Of a stretch of DNA of 64,000 nucleotides, positions 41,748 through 50,225 are shown piece after piece. Both the position numbers and the translations under genes were made by a program. The stretch's first letter is position 1. Every line of letters begins with the position of its first letter. The notes below the pieces were generated by a model that saw nothing but the letters and a program-made list of their open reading frames with translations, was not told the DNA's origin and made no database searches. The DNA comes from Allgaiera indica. GTDB taxonomy: Bacteria; Pseudomonadota; Alphaproteobacteria; Rhodobacterales; Rhodobacteraceae. The DNA is taken from positions 62,001 to 126,000 of the forward strand of contig NZ_FNOB01000008.1 of NCBI RefSeq assembly GCF_900106675.1, given 5' to 3'.

Positions 41748-43715
41748 TCATTCCGCCGCCACCTTCTGCGACACCGGCACCACCGCCGCGTCGCTAATCG
41801 TCAGCGTGGCCTTGATCGCGCCCTTGCGGCCGTCCTCATAGGTCACTTCGGTTTCGGTGTAGATGCTGGCCGCCCCGCCATAGAGCGCCTCGACCAGATC
41901 GGCGAACTTCTCGCCGATCGTGGCGCGGCGCACCTTGCGGGTGCGGGTCAGTTCGCCGTCGTCGGCGTCCAGTTCCTTGTGCAGCACCAGGAAGCGATGC
42001 ACCTGACAGCCCGAAAGCATCGGATCCTCGGCGACCGAGCGGTTCACCTCTTCGACATGGCCGCGGATCATCTCGATCACCTGCGGATGTTGGCTGAGTT
42101 CCTGGTAGGAGCCGTAAGAGATGTTGTTGCGCTCGGCCCAGTTGCCCACCGCCGTCAGGTCGATGTTGATGAAGGCGGTACACATCTGGCGGCCGGCGCC
42201 GAAGACCACGGCCTCCAGGATGCTGGGATAGAACTTCAGCTTGTTCTCGACGTATTTCGGCGCGAACAGGCTACCGTCGGCCATCTTGCCCACGTCCTTG
42301 GCGCGGTCGATGATGCGCAGATGGCCGGTGCCCGCCTCGATGAAGCCGGCATCACCCGTGGCCACCCAGCCCTCGGCATCCTTGGTCGAGGCGGTGCTGT
42401 CGGGGTTGTTGAAATATTCCACGAAGGTGCCGGGCGAACGGTAGAACACCTCGCCGCTGTCGCCGATCCGCAGTTCCACCCCTGGCGAGGGCACGCCCAC
42501 GGTGTCGGAACGCACCTCTCCATCCGGCTGCTGGGTGATGAAGACCGAGGCCTCGGTCTGGCCGTAAAGCTGTTTGAGGTTGATCCCGAGCGATCGGTAG
42601 AAATCGAAGATCTCGGGTCCGATCGCCTCTCCTGCGGTATAGGCGACGCGTACCCGCGTCAGGCCCAGCGTGTTCTTCAGCGGGCCGTAGATCAGCAGGT
42701 TGCCGATTGCATAACCCAGCCGGTCCGACGCCGACACCGGCTTGCCGTCCAGGATCGCCGGGCCGACGCGGCGGGCCAGCGCCATGTAGTGATCGAACAG
42801 CCGCTTCTTCAGCCGTCCGGCATCCTCCATCCGGATCATGACATTGGTCAGCATGGTCTCGAAGATGCGCGGCGGGGCGAAGAAATAGGTCGGGCCGATC
42901 TCTCGCAGGTCGGTCATCATCGTGTCGGGGCTTTCGGGGCAGTTGACGCAAAACCCCGTCCACATCGCCTGCCCGATCGAGAAGATGAAATCACCCACCC
43001 AGGCCATCGGCAGATAGGCCAGCACCTCGTCTCCCGCCCGCAACCGGTCGAATTCCGACGACGCGCGCGAGGTCTCGATGATGTTGCGATTGGACAGAAC
43101 CACCCCCTTGGGCCGCCCCGTCGTGCCAGAGGTGTAAAGCATCACGCAGGTGCTGTCGTAGCCCAGTTCACGGATCCGTGCGTCAAGCTCGGCCTCGAAC
43201 CGGTGGTGGGCCGCGCGGCCTTCGGCGACCACATCCTTTAGCGCGTTCAGGTGGGAATGGTCGTATTTCCGCATCCCGCGCTTGTCGAGATAGACGACCT
43301 GCTCGATATGCCGGATCTCGTCCTGCACCTCGATGACCTTGTCGACCTGTTCCTGATCGCCGCAGACGACGAAGCGCGCCCCGCAATGGTCCAGCACATA
43401 GGCCATCTCGTCGCCGGTGGCTTCCTGGTACAGCGGCACGGGAACGGCGCCGCACATCTGCGCCGCGACCATCGACCAGTACAGCGCAGGGCGGTTGCGG
43501 CCGATCACGGCGACATGATCGCCGCGCGCCATGCCCAACGCCAGAAAACCCATCGCCAGGGCGCGGATCTCGGCCTGGGCCTGGGCCCAGGTCCAGCTTT
43601 GCCAGATGCCGAATTCCTTCTCGCGGTAGGCCGCCAGGGCGGGATGCTCGCGGGCGTTGCGGGCAAGCAATGCCGGGATCGACGGATATTCTCCGCCGGC
43701 GTTCGAAGACACCAA
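41748..43715 (-). CDS. Long-chain acyl-CoA synthetase-type AMP-dependent ligase
   Basis: A 655-residue acyl-adenylating enzyme, first gene of the Liv operon. The AMP-binding motif YTSGTTGRPKGVVLSNRN (about residues 193-210), the YGQTEASVFITQQ block and TGDAGFIEAG / RAKDVGKMADG complete the family signatures. Starts available are TTG 43715 and the adjacent GTG 43712, both after GGAGGAGGAA. Acyl chain preference cannot be read. Association with an importer suggests it activates an imported fatty or aromatic acid to its CoA ester. Confidence 0.9.
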   Translation of the reverse strand: MVSSNAGGEYPSIPALLARNAREHPALAAYREKEFGIWQSWTWAQAQAEIRALAMGFLALGMARGDHVAVIGRNRPALYWSMVAAQMCGAVPVPLYQEATGDEMAYVLDHCGARFVVCGDQEQVDKVIEVQDEIRHIEQVVYLDKRGMRKYDHSHLNALKDVVAEGRAAHHRFEAELDARIRELGYDSTCVMLYTSGTTGRPKGVVLSNRNIIETSRASSEFDRLRAGDEVLAYLPMAWVGDFIFSIGQAMWTGFCVNCPESPDTMMTDLREIGPTYFFAPPRIFETMLTNVMIRMEDAGRLKKRLFDHYMALARRVGPAILDGKPVSASDRLGYAIGNLLIYGPLKNTLGLTRVRVAYTAGEAIGPEIFDFYRSLGINLKQLYGQTEASVFITQQPDGEVRSDTVGVPSPGVELRIGDSGEVFYRSPGTFVEYFNNPDSTASTKDAEGWVATGDAGFIEAGTGHLRIIDRAKDVGKMADGSLFAPKYVENKLKFYPSILEAVVFGAGRQMCTAFINIDLTAVGNWAERNNISYGSYQELSQHPQVIEMIRGHVEEVNRSVAEDPMLSGCQVHRFLVLHKELDADDGELTRTRKVRRATIGEKFADLVEALYGGAASIYTETEVTYEDGRKGAIKATLTISDAAVVPVSQKVAAE

Positions 43716-43943
43716 GGCCGTTCCTCCTCCCAGAGCCGGCGGCTGCCGGTTTCACGGGGCAAGGCACGTCTGCGCGCGCCATCACCACCATGTGAATAGT
43801 CGTGAGGACCGAGTCTTGCGCGAGTTTTGCCCAATCCTTACGAATTGTAACAACTGGCGATTGGCCCTTGGCGGCATGAACTGCGGCGGCTAGCCCGATT
43901 GCACGACAGGGACGGGACAGGGGACAGGGACGAGGAGGAACGG

Positions 43944-45896
43944 ATGCCCGAGGCCGGCGTCGAGATGACCGCCATGCTGACGCGCGCGGGGCTGAACCTG
44001 ATCCAGCAGGCGCTGTCGATCTTCGACAGCGACCTTCGGCTTGCCGTCTCGAACCGCGCCTACAAGGAGATGTTCGACCTTCCCGACTTCCTGTGCACCC
44101 CCGGCGCCTCCTTCGAGGAAACGATCGGCTATCTTGTGCATCGTGGCGAATATGGCCCGGTCGACGATGTGGAAGAGGCCGTGCGCTCCCGCGTCGACAC
44201 CGCCCGCGCCTTCGTGCCGCACTACCTTGAACGGACCCGGGCGAACGGCCGCACCATATCGGTCGAAGGCGCCCCGCTGCCCCAGGGCGGCTGGGTCACG
44301 GTCTATACCGACATCACCGAGATCAAGCATCAGGAAGCGCTGCTGCGCGCCCGCTCGGCGGAACTGTCGGACCAATTGCTGACCCATGCCGAACGGCTGG
44401 GTCAGGCGAACCGCGCGCTGGCCGCCACCAACGCGGCGCTGGAAGAGGCCAAGCGCGAGCTGACCGAGACCGAGGCCCGCATCCGCCTGACCGCGGAAAT
44501 GACCCCGGCCCATATCGCGCATATGGATCTGGACCTGCGCTACACCTATTCCAACCGCCGCCTGGCGACGGTGTTGCCAGAGCGCCCGGCCAGCATCATC
44601 GGCCTGACCGGGCGTGAGGCACTGGGCGACGACACCTTCGCCCGGATAGAGCCCAGCCTGCATCGCGCCCTGGCGGGCGAGGCCAATGTCTTCGAATTCA
44701 CCGACGGCACCAGCGGCCGACGCATCCGCGTGGCCTTTACCCCAGACCGGATCGATGGCGGCCCGATCAACGGCGTCTACATCCTGTCCACCGACGTGAC
44801 CAAAGAGGCCCAGTCCCGCGCTGCGCTGGTCCAGACGCGCAAGCGTGAACTGGCGGCACAGCTGACCTCGGGGCTGGCGCATGACTTCGCCAATCTGCTG
44901 ACGGTGATCCTGGGGCTGCAGGCGCGGCTGGCGCGGCTGGACCTGCCCGGCGACGGCGCCGAACTTGTCGCCGCGACCCACGCGGCGGCGCGCAGGGGCG
45001 GGCTGCTGCTGGACCGGATCGCGGGGATCTCGGGGCGGCGCAAATTGCGCCCGGTGGCCACCGACCTGCCCGCCTTCCTGCGCGATCTGCGGGTGCTGGC
45101 CGCCCCCACCCTGCCCGAAAACGTCACCCTGGGCATCACCGCCGGCGGGCTGGAAGCGCCGGTATTGGTCGATCAGGGAACGCTGCAGGACGCGCTGGTC
45201 AATCTTATCCTCAACGCCCGCGACGCGATCGGCGGGGCGGCTGGCCGGATCACGCTGCACGCCCGGCCCGTGCGGGACACCTGGATCGAGATCACCACCG
45301 ACGACACCGGCCCGGGCTTCACCCCCGAGGCGCTGGAACATGCGCTGGATCCGTTCTTTTCCACCAAGGGCGCGGAAGGGTCCGGCCTGGGCCTGTCGAT
45401 GGTCTATGATCAGGCGAAGCTGGCCGGTGGCGAAGTGCGGCTGGCGAACCGTCCCGAGGGCGGCGCCCACGTCACCCTGCGCCTGCCGCTGCGGCTGGCC
45501 GGGGATGCCCCCGCCACCGCCGCCGCCGCGCCCGGCCTCGTGCTGCTGGTCGAGGACCGAGAAGATATCCGCACCTCGGTGCGCGAGATGCTGCGCGAGA
45601 TGGGCCACGCGGTGATCGAGGCCGGCAGCGTCGATGAGGCCCTGACCATCGCCGACCTGCCCGAGATCGCCCTGATCCTGTCCGACATCGGCCTGCCCGG
45701 GGCGCGCAACGGCGTCGACCTGATGGAGGTCCTGGCAACTCGCGGCGCACGGGTGCGGCGCCTGTTGATGACCTCGCTTCCCGCGGCCGATCCGCAGCGC
45801 CGGCGCGCCGCCGCGCTGGGTGTCGCGGTGCTGGCCAAACCCTTCGACGCCGCCCAGCTTTCCGCCTTCCTAGCCGCCGAGGCCCCGCATGAGTGA
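43944..45896 (+). CDS. Hybrid sensor histidine kinase with PAS domains
   Basis: A 650-residue soluble kinase. It has an N-terminal PAS-7 type domain (about 15-127, ending VTVYTDITE), a short coiled coil (130-180), a second PAS-like domain (180-290), a DHp helix with phospho-acceptor His313 in GLAHDFANLL, an HATPase domain (N box NLILNARDAI, G boxes DTGPGF and GSGLGLS) and a C-terminal receiver with acceptor Asp581 in LSDIGLPG. No membrane segment is visible, so it senses a cytoplasmic signal. GAGGAGGAA precedes ATG 43944. Its end overlaps the response regulator gene by 8 bases. Confidence 0.93.
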   Translation: MPEAGVEMTAMLTRAGLNLIQQALSIFDSDLRLAVSNRAYKEMFDLPDFLCTPGASFEETIGYLVHRGEYGPVDDVEEAVRSRVDTARAFVPHYLERTRANGRTISVEGAPLPQGGWVTVYTDITEIKHQEALLRARSAELSDQLLTHAERLGQANRALAATNAALEEAKRELTETEARIRLTAEMTPAHIAHMDLDLRYTYSNRRLATVLPERPASIIGLTGREALGDDTFARIEPSLHRALAGEANVFEFTDGTSGRRIRVAFTPDRIDGGPINGVYILSTDVTKEAQSRAALVQTRKRELAAQLTSGLAHDFANLLTVILGLQARLARLDLPGDGAELVAATHAAARRGGLLLDRIAGISGRRKLRPVATDLPAFLRDLRVLAAPTLPENVTLGITAGGLEAPVLVDQGTLQDALVNLILNARDAIGGAAGRITLHARPVRDTWIEITTDDTGPGFTPEALEHALDPFFSTKGAEGSGLGLSMVYDQAKLAGGEVRLANRPEGGAHVTLRLPLRLAGDAPATAAAAPGLVLLVEDREDIRTSVREMLREMGHAVIEAGSVDEALTIADLPEIALILSDIGLPGARNGVDLMEVLATRGARVRRLLMTSLPAADPQRRRAAALGVAVLAKPFDAAQLSAFLAAEAPHE

Positions 45897-46599
45897 TCCG
45901 CCCCCCCATGTCGCCATCCTCGACGACGAACCCGAGATCCGGCGCATGCTGTCCGAGGCCCTGACCGAGGCCGGCTTTCGCACCACCAGCTACGGCCGCG
46001 CGACCGAGTTTGAGGCCGCGCTGAAACGCGCCTCGCCCGATGTCTGCCTGGTCGACCTTAGCCTGCCCGATCGCGACGGGCTGGCCTTGGTGCACCGGCT
46101 GGCGCTGGAATCGGGGGCGGCGATCATCATCATCTCGGGTCGCGCGCAGGTGCAGGATCGGGTGACGGGGCTGGAACTGGGCGCCGACGATTACATCATT
46201 AAGCCCTTCGATCCGGCCGAGGTGGTGGCCCGGGTGCGCGCCCGGCTGCGCAAGCCGCGCGCCGAGGCCGGGCGCAGCCCTCAGATCGCCCGCTTCAACG
46301 GCTGGGCCGCGCATTTCGACCGCTACGTCCTGATCGGTCCCGACGGCACCGAAGTACCCTTCAGCCATGCCGAGGGCGAGGTTCTGCGGCTGTTCCTGGA
46401 GGCACCTAAACGGCTGATCTCGCGCGCCCAGATGCAAGAGGCCCTGGGCGGCGCGGCCGGCGACAGTTTCGACCGGGCGATGGATGTGCGGATCTCGCGG
46501 CTGCGCACAAAGCTGGGGGAAGATCCCAAAAACCCACGCCTTATCAAAACGATCTATGGGGCAGGCTACATCTTTCTGGGCGAAGTCGCCTGGGGCTGA
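45889..46599 (+). CDS. OmpR-family response regulator
   Basis: A 236-residue DNA-binding regulator. The receiver domain has the acidic pair Asp12-Asp13, phospho-acceptor Asp56 (CLVDLSLPD) and Lys105 (IIKPF); the winged-helix domain follows from about 135 (RLISRAQMQEAL and VRISRLRTKLGEDP). It is coupled to the hybrid kinase by an 8-base overlap and is its obvious partner. The targets are unknown; the divergent ligase-transporter operon is 230 bases from the kinase start and is a plausible one. Confidence 0.93.
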   Translation: MSDPPPHVAILDDEPEIRRMLSEALTEAGFRTTSYGRATEFEAALKRASPDVCLVDLSLPDRDGLALVHRLALESGAAIIIISGRAQVQDRVTGLELGADDYIIKPFDPAEVVARVRARLRKPRAEAGRSPQIARFNGWAAHFDRYVLIGPDGTEVPFSHAEGEVLRLFLEAPKRLISRAQMQEALGGAAGDSFDRAMDVRISRLRTKLGEDPKNPRLIKTIYGAGYIFLGEVAWG

Positions 46600-46617
46600 A
46601 GCCGCCGTGGGGCACGC

Positions 46618-46842
46618 TCAGGGCGCTTTTAATTCGGCCTCCGGCCCCTCCCGCCGCGCCGCCGCCAGCGCCTGGCGCAATGCCTGCAGATCGCCGATGT
46701 GATTGGCCAGCAGCAGGATCAGGCGCGCATTCAGCGCATCGCTTTCCGCCTTCGACAGCCCGTCATGCGCGGCCAGCAATTCCTCGTAGAAGCCGTCCGG
46801 ATCGGGCAGGTTCGGTGTGGTGATCAGCTTTGCCATCTTCAT
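46618..46842 (-). CDS. DUF2783 domain protein
   Basis: A 74-residue protein (MKMAKLITTPNLPDPDGFYE) matching DUF2783, a family regularly found next to FAD-dependent aromatic hydroxylases in alphaproteobacteria. It starts with ATG 46842 overlapping the TGA of the hydroxylase gene (ATGA), strong evidence for coupling; ATG 46836 is an alternative. It is helical, has no cofactor motif, and may be an accessory subunit. It converges with the response regulator gene, 18 bases apart. Confidence 0.8.
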   Translation of the reverse strand: MKMAKLITTPNLPDPDGFYEELLAAHDGLSKAESDALNARLILLLANHIGDLQALRQALAAARREGPEAELKAP

Positions 46843-48452
46843 GCCCTTCCGGTCGCGCGCAGCAATGCCGCCTGCACCGACGCCTGATCGAAGGCCGCCC
46901 AGCGGGCCGCCACGATCTGGTCGGGACGGACCAGATACACCCCCTGCGCCGCCGCCCCCAGATAACGCGCCGCCAGCGCCCCGGTGGCGTCGTCGCCCGC
47001 GCGCAGCGCCAGACGCCGCGCGGTGATGCCGCCGGCCGCCACCTGATCGGGTGACTCGGCGTCGATCGTCATCAGCACGAAACCGCCACCCAGCCGGTCC
47101 AGCAGGAAGCCCTCGCCCAGCGGCGCGTCGGTACAGGGCGCACCGGGGCGGGTGCGGGCCGGGGCGCCGGGCAGGGCGTCGGCGGTGTTCAGGGGTGATC
47201 CGTCATGCACACAGGGCACTGACAGCCGCCCGGAATTCACCAGCGGCCGCGCAAAGGCGTGATCCGCGGACAGATCCAGCACCGCATCGCGGAAAATCCG
47301 GCTGACTTCGGTCTTCGGGGTGATGAAATCGGTCGAGCGGGTAGAGTTGAGGATGTTCTCCTCCGCCCCTTGCAAGCGCTCGGCATCGTAGCTGTCCAGC
47401 AGGCTTTCCGGCGCCTTGCCCTCGCATATCAGCGCCAGCTTCCAGCACAGGTTGTCGCTGTCCTGGAGGCCGGAATTCGCACCACGCGCCCCGAAGGGCG
47501 ATACCTGATGCGCCGAATCTCCGGCAAAAATCACCCGCCCGTGGCGGAACCGTTCCATCCGGCGGCATTGAAATGTATAGACAGAAACCCATTCCAGATC
47601 GAATTTGACGCCCTCGCCCAGCATCGCGCGCAGGCGCGGGATGACGTTCTCGGGCTTTACCGCCGCCTCGCGGTCAATGTTCCAGCCCAGCTGCAGATCG
47701 ATCCGCCAGACGCCATCGGGCTGCTTGTGCAGCAGCGCCGACTGGCCCCTGTTGAAGGGCGGATCGAACCAGAACCAGCGTTCCGTCGGGAAATCGCCAT
47801 CCATCACCACGTCGGCAATCAGGAAATTGTCCTCGAACACCTGGCCTGGGAAATCTAGCCCCATCATCTTGCGGATCGGCGATCCTGCGCCGTCGCAGGC
47901 AATCAGCCAGTCGGCCCGCAGTTTGTAGGGGCCTTCGGGGGTGTCCACATCCAGTTCCAATCCGAATTCTTGTTCGGTAATATTGGTCACGCTGTTGCGG
48001 CCACGCAGATCAACCGGCGCGTCCGCCGCCTTCATTTCGAATATACGTTCACAAAGCAAGCTTTCGAAATGGTATTGCTGGAGGTTGATGAAGGCAGGAC
48101 GGCGGTGGCCGTCTTCCGCCAAGAGGTTGAAATCATAGACCTGCCTGTCGCCGAAGAACACCTTGCCCAGCTGCCAGACCACGCCCTTGTCAACCATCCG
48201 CTGCGCGGCGCCCAGGCGGTCGAGGATCTCTAGCGGTCGCTTTGCGAAACAGATGGCGCGGCTGCCCCAGCTGACACGATCGTTCTCATCCAGGAGAAGG
48301 ACCTCGATGCCCTGCATCGCAAGATCGATCGCGGTCGCCAGCCCGACCGGCCCCGCGCCCACGACCACCACGCGGTGCCGCGCAGGTACTACCGCATCCT
48401 GATCGGGGCTACGGCTGTAAGGATAAAGAGGTGTCTCGAAGATGCGGCCCAT
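46839..48452 (-). CDS. FAD-dependent aromatic monooxygenase, MhpA-like
   Basis: A 537-residue flavoprotein hydroxylase. The GxGxxG motif VVVGAGPVGLATAIDLA (about 29-45), the middle CDGAGSPIRKMMGLDF and the FAD-binding GRVIFAGDSAHQVSPFGARG define the PHBH/MhpA group. It resembles 3-(3-hydroxyphenyl)propionate hydroxylase, but also other ring hydroxylases; the substrate is not decided. ATG 48452 has GGGGGGAGGA upstream. A GTTGCA/TGCAAC palindrome lies 54 bases before the start. No ring-cleavage dioxygenase is nearby. Confidence 0.88.
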   Translation of the reverse strand: MGRIFETPLYPYSRSPDQDAVVPARHRVVVVGAGPVGLATAIDLAMQGIEVLLLDENDRVSWGSRAICFAKRPLEILDRLGAAQRMVDKGVVWQLGKVFFGDRQVYDFNLLAEDGHRRPAFINLQQYHFESLLCERIFEMKAADAPVDLRGRNSVTNITEQEFGLELDVDTPEGPYKLRADWLIACDGAGSPIRKMMGLDFPGQVFEDNFLIADVVMDGDFPTERWFWFDPPFNRGQSALLHKQPDGVWRIDLQLGWNIDREAAVKPENVIPRLRAMLGEGVKFDLEWVSVYTFQCRRMERFRHGRVIFAGDSAHQVSPFGARGANSGLQDSDNLCWKLALICEGKAPESLLDSYDAERLQGAEENILNSTRSTDFITPKTEVSRIFRDAVLDLSADHAFARPLVNSGRLSVPCVHDGSPLNTADALPGAPARTRPGAPCTDAPLGEGFLLDRLGGGFVLMTIDAESPDQVAAGGITARRLALRAGDDATGALAARYLGAAAQGVYLVRPDQIVAARWAAFDQASVQAALLRATGRA

Positions 48453-48505
48453 CCGGTCCTCCCCCCGGTCCGTCCCACCCGCTGCGGGCGCGGTCGACGA
48501 TAGAT

Positions 48506-48519
48506 GTTGCAGTTGCAAC
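48506..48519. promoter_or_regulatory. Inverted repeat before the monooxygenase gene
   Basis: GTTGCA-GT-TGCAAC is a perfect 6-bp inverted repeat with a 2-base centre, 54 bases upstream of the monooxygenase start. Short TTGCA/TGCAA palindromes of this kind are typical of MarR-family operators that control aromatic degradation. No MarR gene lies in the window, so the regulator would act from elsewhere. Confidence 0.45.
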
Positions 48520-48569
48520 GATCAAGAGGCCGCAAGTCACCCTCACGCGATCCTTTGCGGGGAACGGGT

Positions 48570-49718
48570 TCAGCGCGGGCTATGGGCGGCTTCAAGAATG
48601 GCGGCCAGCGCGTCGCTGTCAAAGGTGACGGGGCTGGCCCGCATCGACGACGACACCTGCGCCTGGCGGGCGATCCGATCGCGGGCCTCGACGGCCACGC
48701 CAAGCCCGCCCAGTCCAGCCAGCCCCGCGCCATGGGCCCAATTAGCCAACGCCGTAAAGGCGGCGTCGGGCGAAACGCCCAGGGGCGGGGCAAGCCAGGC
48801 TGCGACCTCTTCCAGCCGCGCCTGCAAGGGGCTGCCCGCCGCCGCCGCATCCGACAGCGCCGTCAGCACCGGCGCCAGCAGCGCGCCGCAGATCGCGCCA
48901 TGCGGGGCGCCGGTCTCGCCGCCGATCACCCCGGCCAGGCCATGCACCGCGCCCAGCCCGGCATTCGCCAGCGCCAGCCCGCCGCTAAGCGAGACATAGG
49001 CCATGGCATCGCGCGCGTCCGGATCCTCGGCCTTGTCCAGCCGCATCAGCGCGGGCAGCGCCATCGGAATGGCCGCGCGGCACAGCGCGTCGGTCATCGG
49101 GTTGGCACGGGTGCACAGGTAGGGTTCGATCACCTGGGTCAGCGCATCAAGGCCAGAGGCCAGCGTCACCCCCCATGGGCAGCCGTCGGTCAGCGCCGGA
49201 TCGACCAGCGCCAGACGCGGCAGCATGGCGAGATCGCGCAGGCTGACCTTGCGCCGTGCCTCCGGCACGCCGATCACCGCGTTGCGGGTCACCTCCGCAC
49301 CTGTTCCCGCGGTGGTCGGCAGCGCCACCATCGGCAGCGGTGCCACCGTCAACGGCAGGCCTTGGCCGACCACCTCCAAATGATCCAGAATCGCGCCCGG
49401 CGCCGGGATCAGCGCCGCCAGCGCCTTGGCCATGTCGATCACCGCGCCGCCGCCCAGGGCCACGACGACCTCGGGCTCTGCGGCGCGGGCCTTGGCCAAT
49501 GCGGCGTCAAGCGCGGACAGATCCGGTTCCCCCGTGCAGGCAATGCAGATGACATGCGGCAGGGAATCGCGTAGCCATCGCGCCCGGGCGGGATCGGCAC
49601 CATGAACCAGCAGCACACGGTGGCCGAAGGCGGCAATGTGCTTGGCCGCCTCGGCGGCAAGGCCACGCCCGAACCGGATCTCTGCGGCGCTGGCGAAGGA
49701 AAACGAGGGCAGCACCAT
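48570..49718 (-). CDS. Iron-containing alcohol dehydrogenase family protein
   Basis: A 382-residue group III dehydrogenase. NAD binding is seen in VVALGGGAVIDMAKAL and PTTAGTGAEVTRNAVI. Metal ligands: Asp of GLDALTQVIE, His of AVHGLAGV and His of APHGAICG are kept, but the second ligand, usually His in DALTH, is Gln here, a substitution seen in some subfamilies. Its ATG is 4 bases after the ptsN stop, so it could be the last gene of the rpoN-hpf-ptsN operon or have its own promoter. The substrate is unknown. Confidence 0.88.
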   Translation of the reverse strand: MVLPSFSFASAAEIRFGRGLAAEAAKHIAAFGHRVLLVHGADPARARWLRDSLPHVICIACTGEPDLSALDAALAKARAAEPEVVVALGGGAVIDMAKALAALIPAPGAILDHLEVVGQGLPLTVAPLPMVALPTTAGTGAEVTRNAVIGVPEARRKVSLRDLAMLPRLALVDPALTDGCPWGVTLASGLDALTQVIEPYLCTRANPMTDALCRAAIPMALPALMRLDKAEDPDARDAMAYVSLSGGLALANAGLGAVHGLAGVIGGETGAPHGAICGALLAPVLTALSDAAAAGSPLQARLEEVAAWLAPPLGVSPDAAFTALANWAHGAGLAGLGGLGVAVEARDRIARQAQVSSSMRASPVTFDSDALAAILEAAHSPR

Positions 49719-49722
49719 CGGG

Positions 49723-50187
49723 TCAGGCGGCCTGACTGGCGCGGTCCTCGGTCAACACCGCATAAAGCGTCGCCGCATCGTCATTCGCGCGCAGCTTGGC
49801 GCAGACGGCGGCGTCGCGCATGGTGCGCGACACCAAAGCGAGCGCCTTCAGATGATTGACACCGGAATCGCGCGGCGCGAACAGGCCAAAGACCAGATCC
49901 ACCGGCTGCCGATCGACCGCGCCGAAATCGAGCGGCCGGTCGAGACGCAGGAAGACGCCCACGATCCGATCCAACCCATCAAGCCGGGCGTGCGGCAAGG
50001 CGATGCCGTTGCCCACGCCGGTCGGCCCCAGGCTTTCGCGGTCCTGCAGCCCGTCCACAGCCGCGGCGGCTTCCAGACCGTAGGCCTGGCCCGCGATCTC
50101 GCCGATTTCCTGGAACAGGCGTTTCTTGCTTGTCAGATGCCCGACAACCCGGACGGCGCCCGGCTTCAGAATGCTGGAAAGATCCAT
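49723..50187 (-). CDS. ptsN: Nitrogen PTS EIIA protein PtsN
   Basis: A 154-residue EIIA-Ntr protein of the nitrogen-related phosphotransferase system; its phosphorylation state links carbon and nitrogen status, potassium and envelope stress. The phosphorylated His66 lies in GIALPHARL. It follows hpf by 38 bases, in the widespread rpoN-hpf-ptsN order. Length is standard. It acts with PtsP and NPr, which are not in the window. Confidence 0.96.
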   Translation of the reverse strand: MDLSSILKPGAVRVVGHLTSKKRLFQEIGEIAGQAYGLEAAAAVDGLQDRESLGPTGVGNGIALPHARLDGLDRIVGVFLRLDRPLDFGAVDRQPVDLVFGLFAPRDSGVNHLKALALVSRTMRDAAVCAKLRANDDAATLYAVLTEDRASQAA

Positions 50188-50225
50188 GAACCTTCTTCTG
50201 TCCGACGCCGTGAAGGGCGCTCAAC

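Noticed and set aside
41730-43241. 503-codon plus-strand frame opposite the acyl-CoA synthetase gene
   Set aside because: The minus-strand frame carries all ligase motifs; the antisense frame has none and no start signal.
43905-43931. Tandem GGGACAG units before the kinase gene as a regulatory repeat
   Set aside because: Only about three imperfect copies, partly overlapping the ribosome site; too short to call a repeat feature.
43890-45608. 572-codon minus-strand frame opposite the hybrid kinase
   Set aside because: Kinase motifs on the plus strand explain the codon bias; the reverse frame is Gly/Gln/Arg-rich without domain features.
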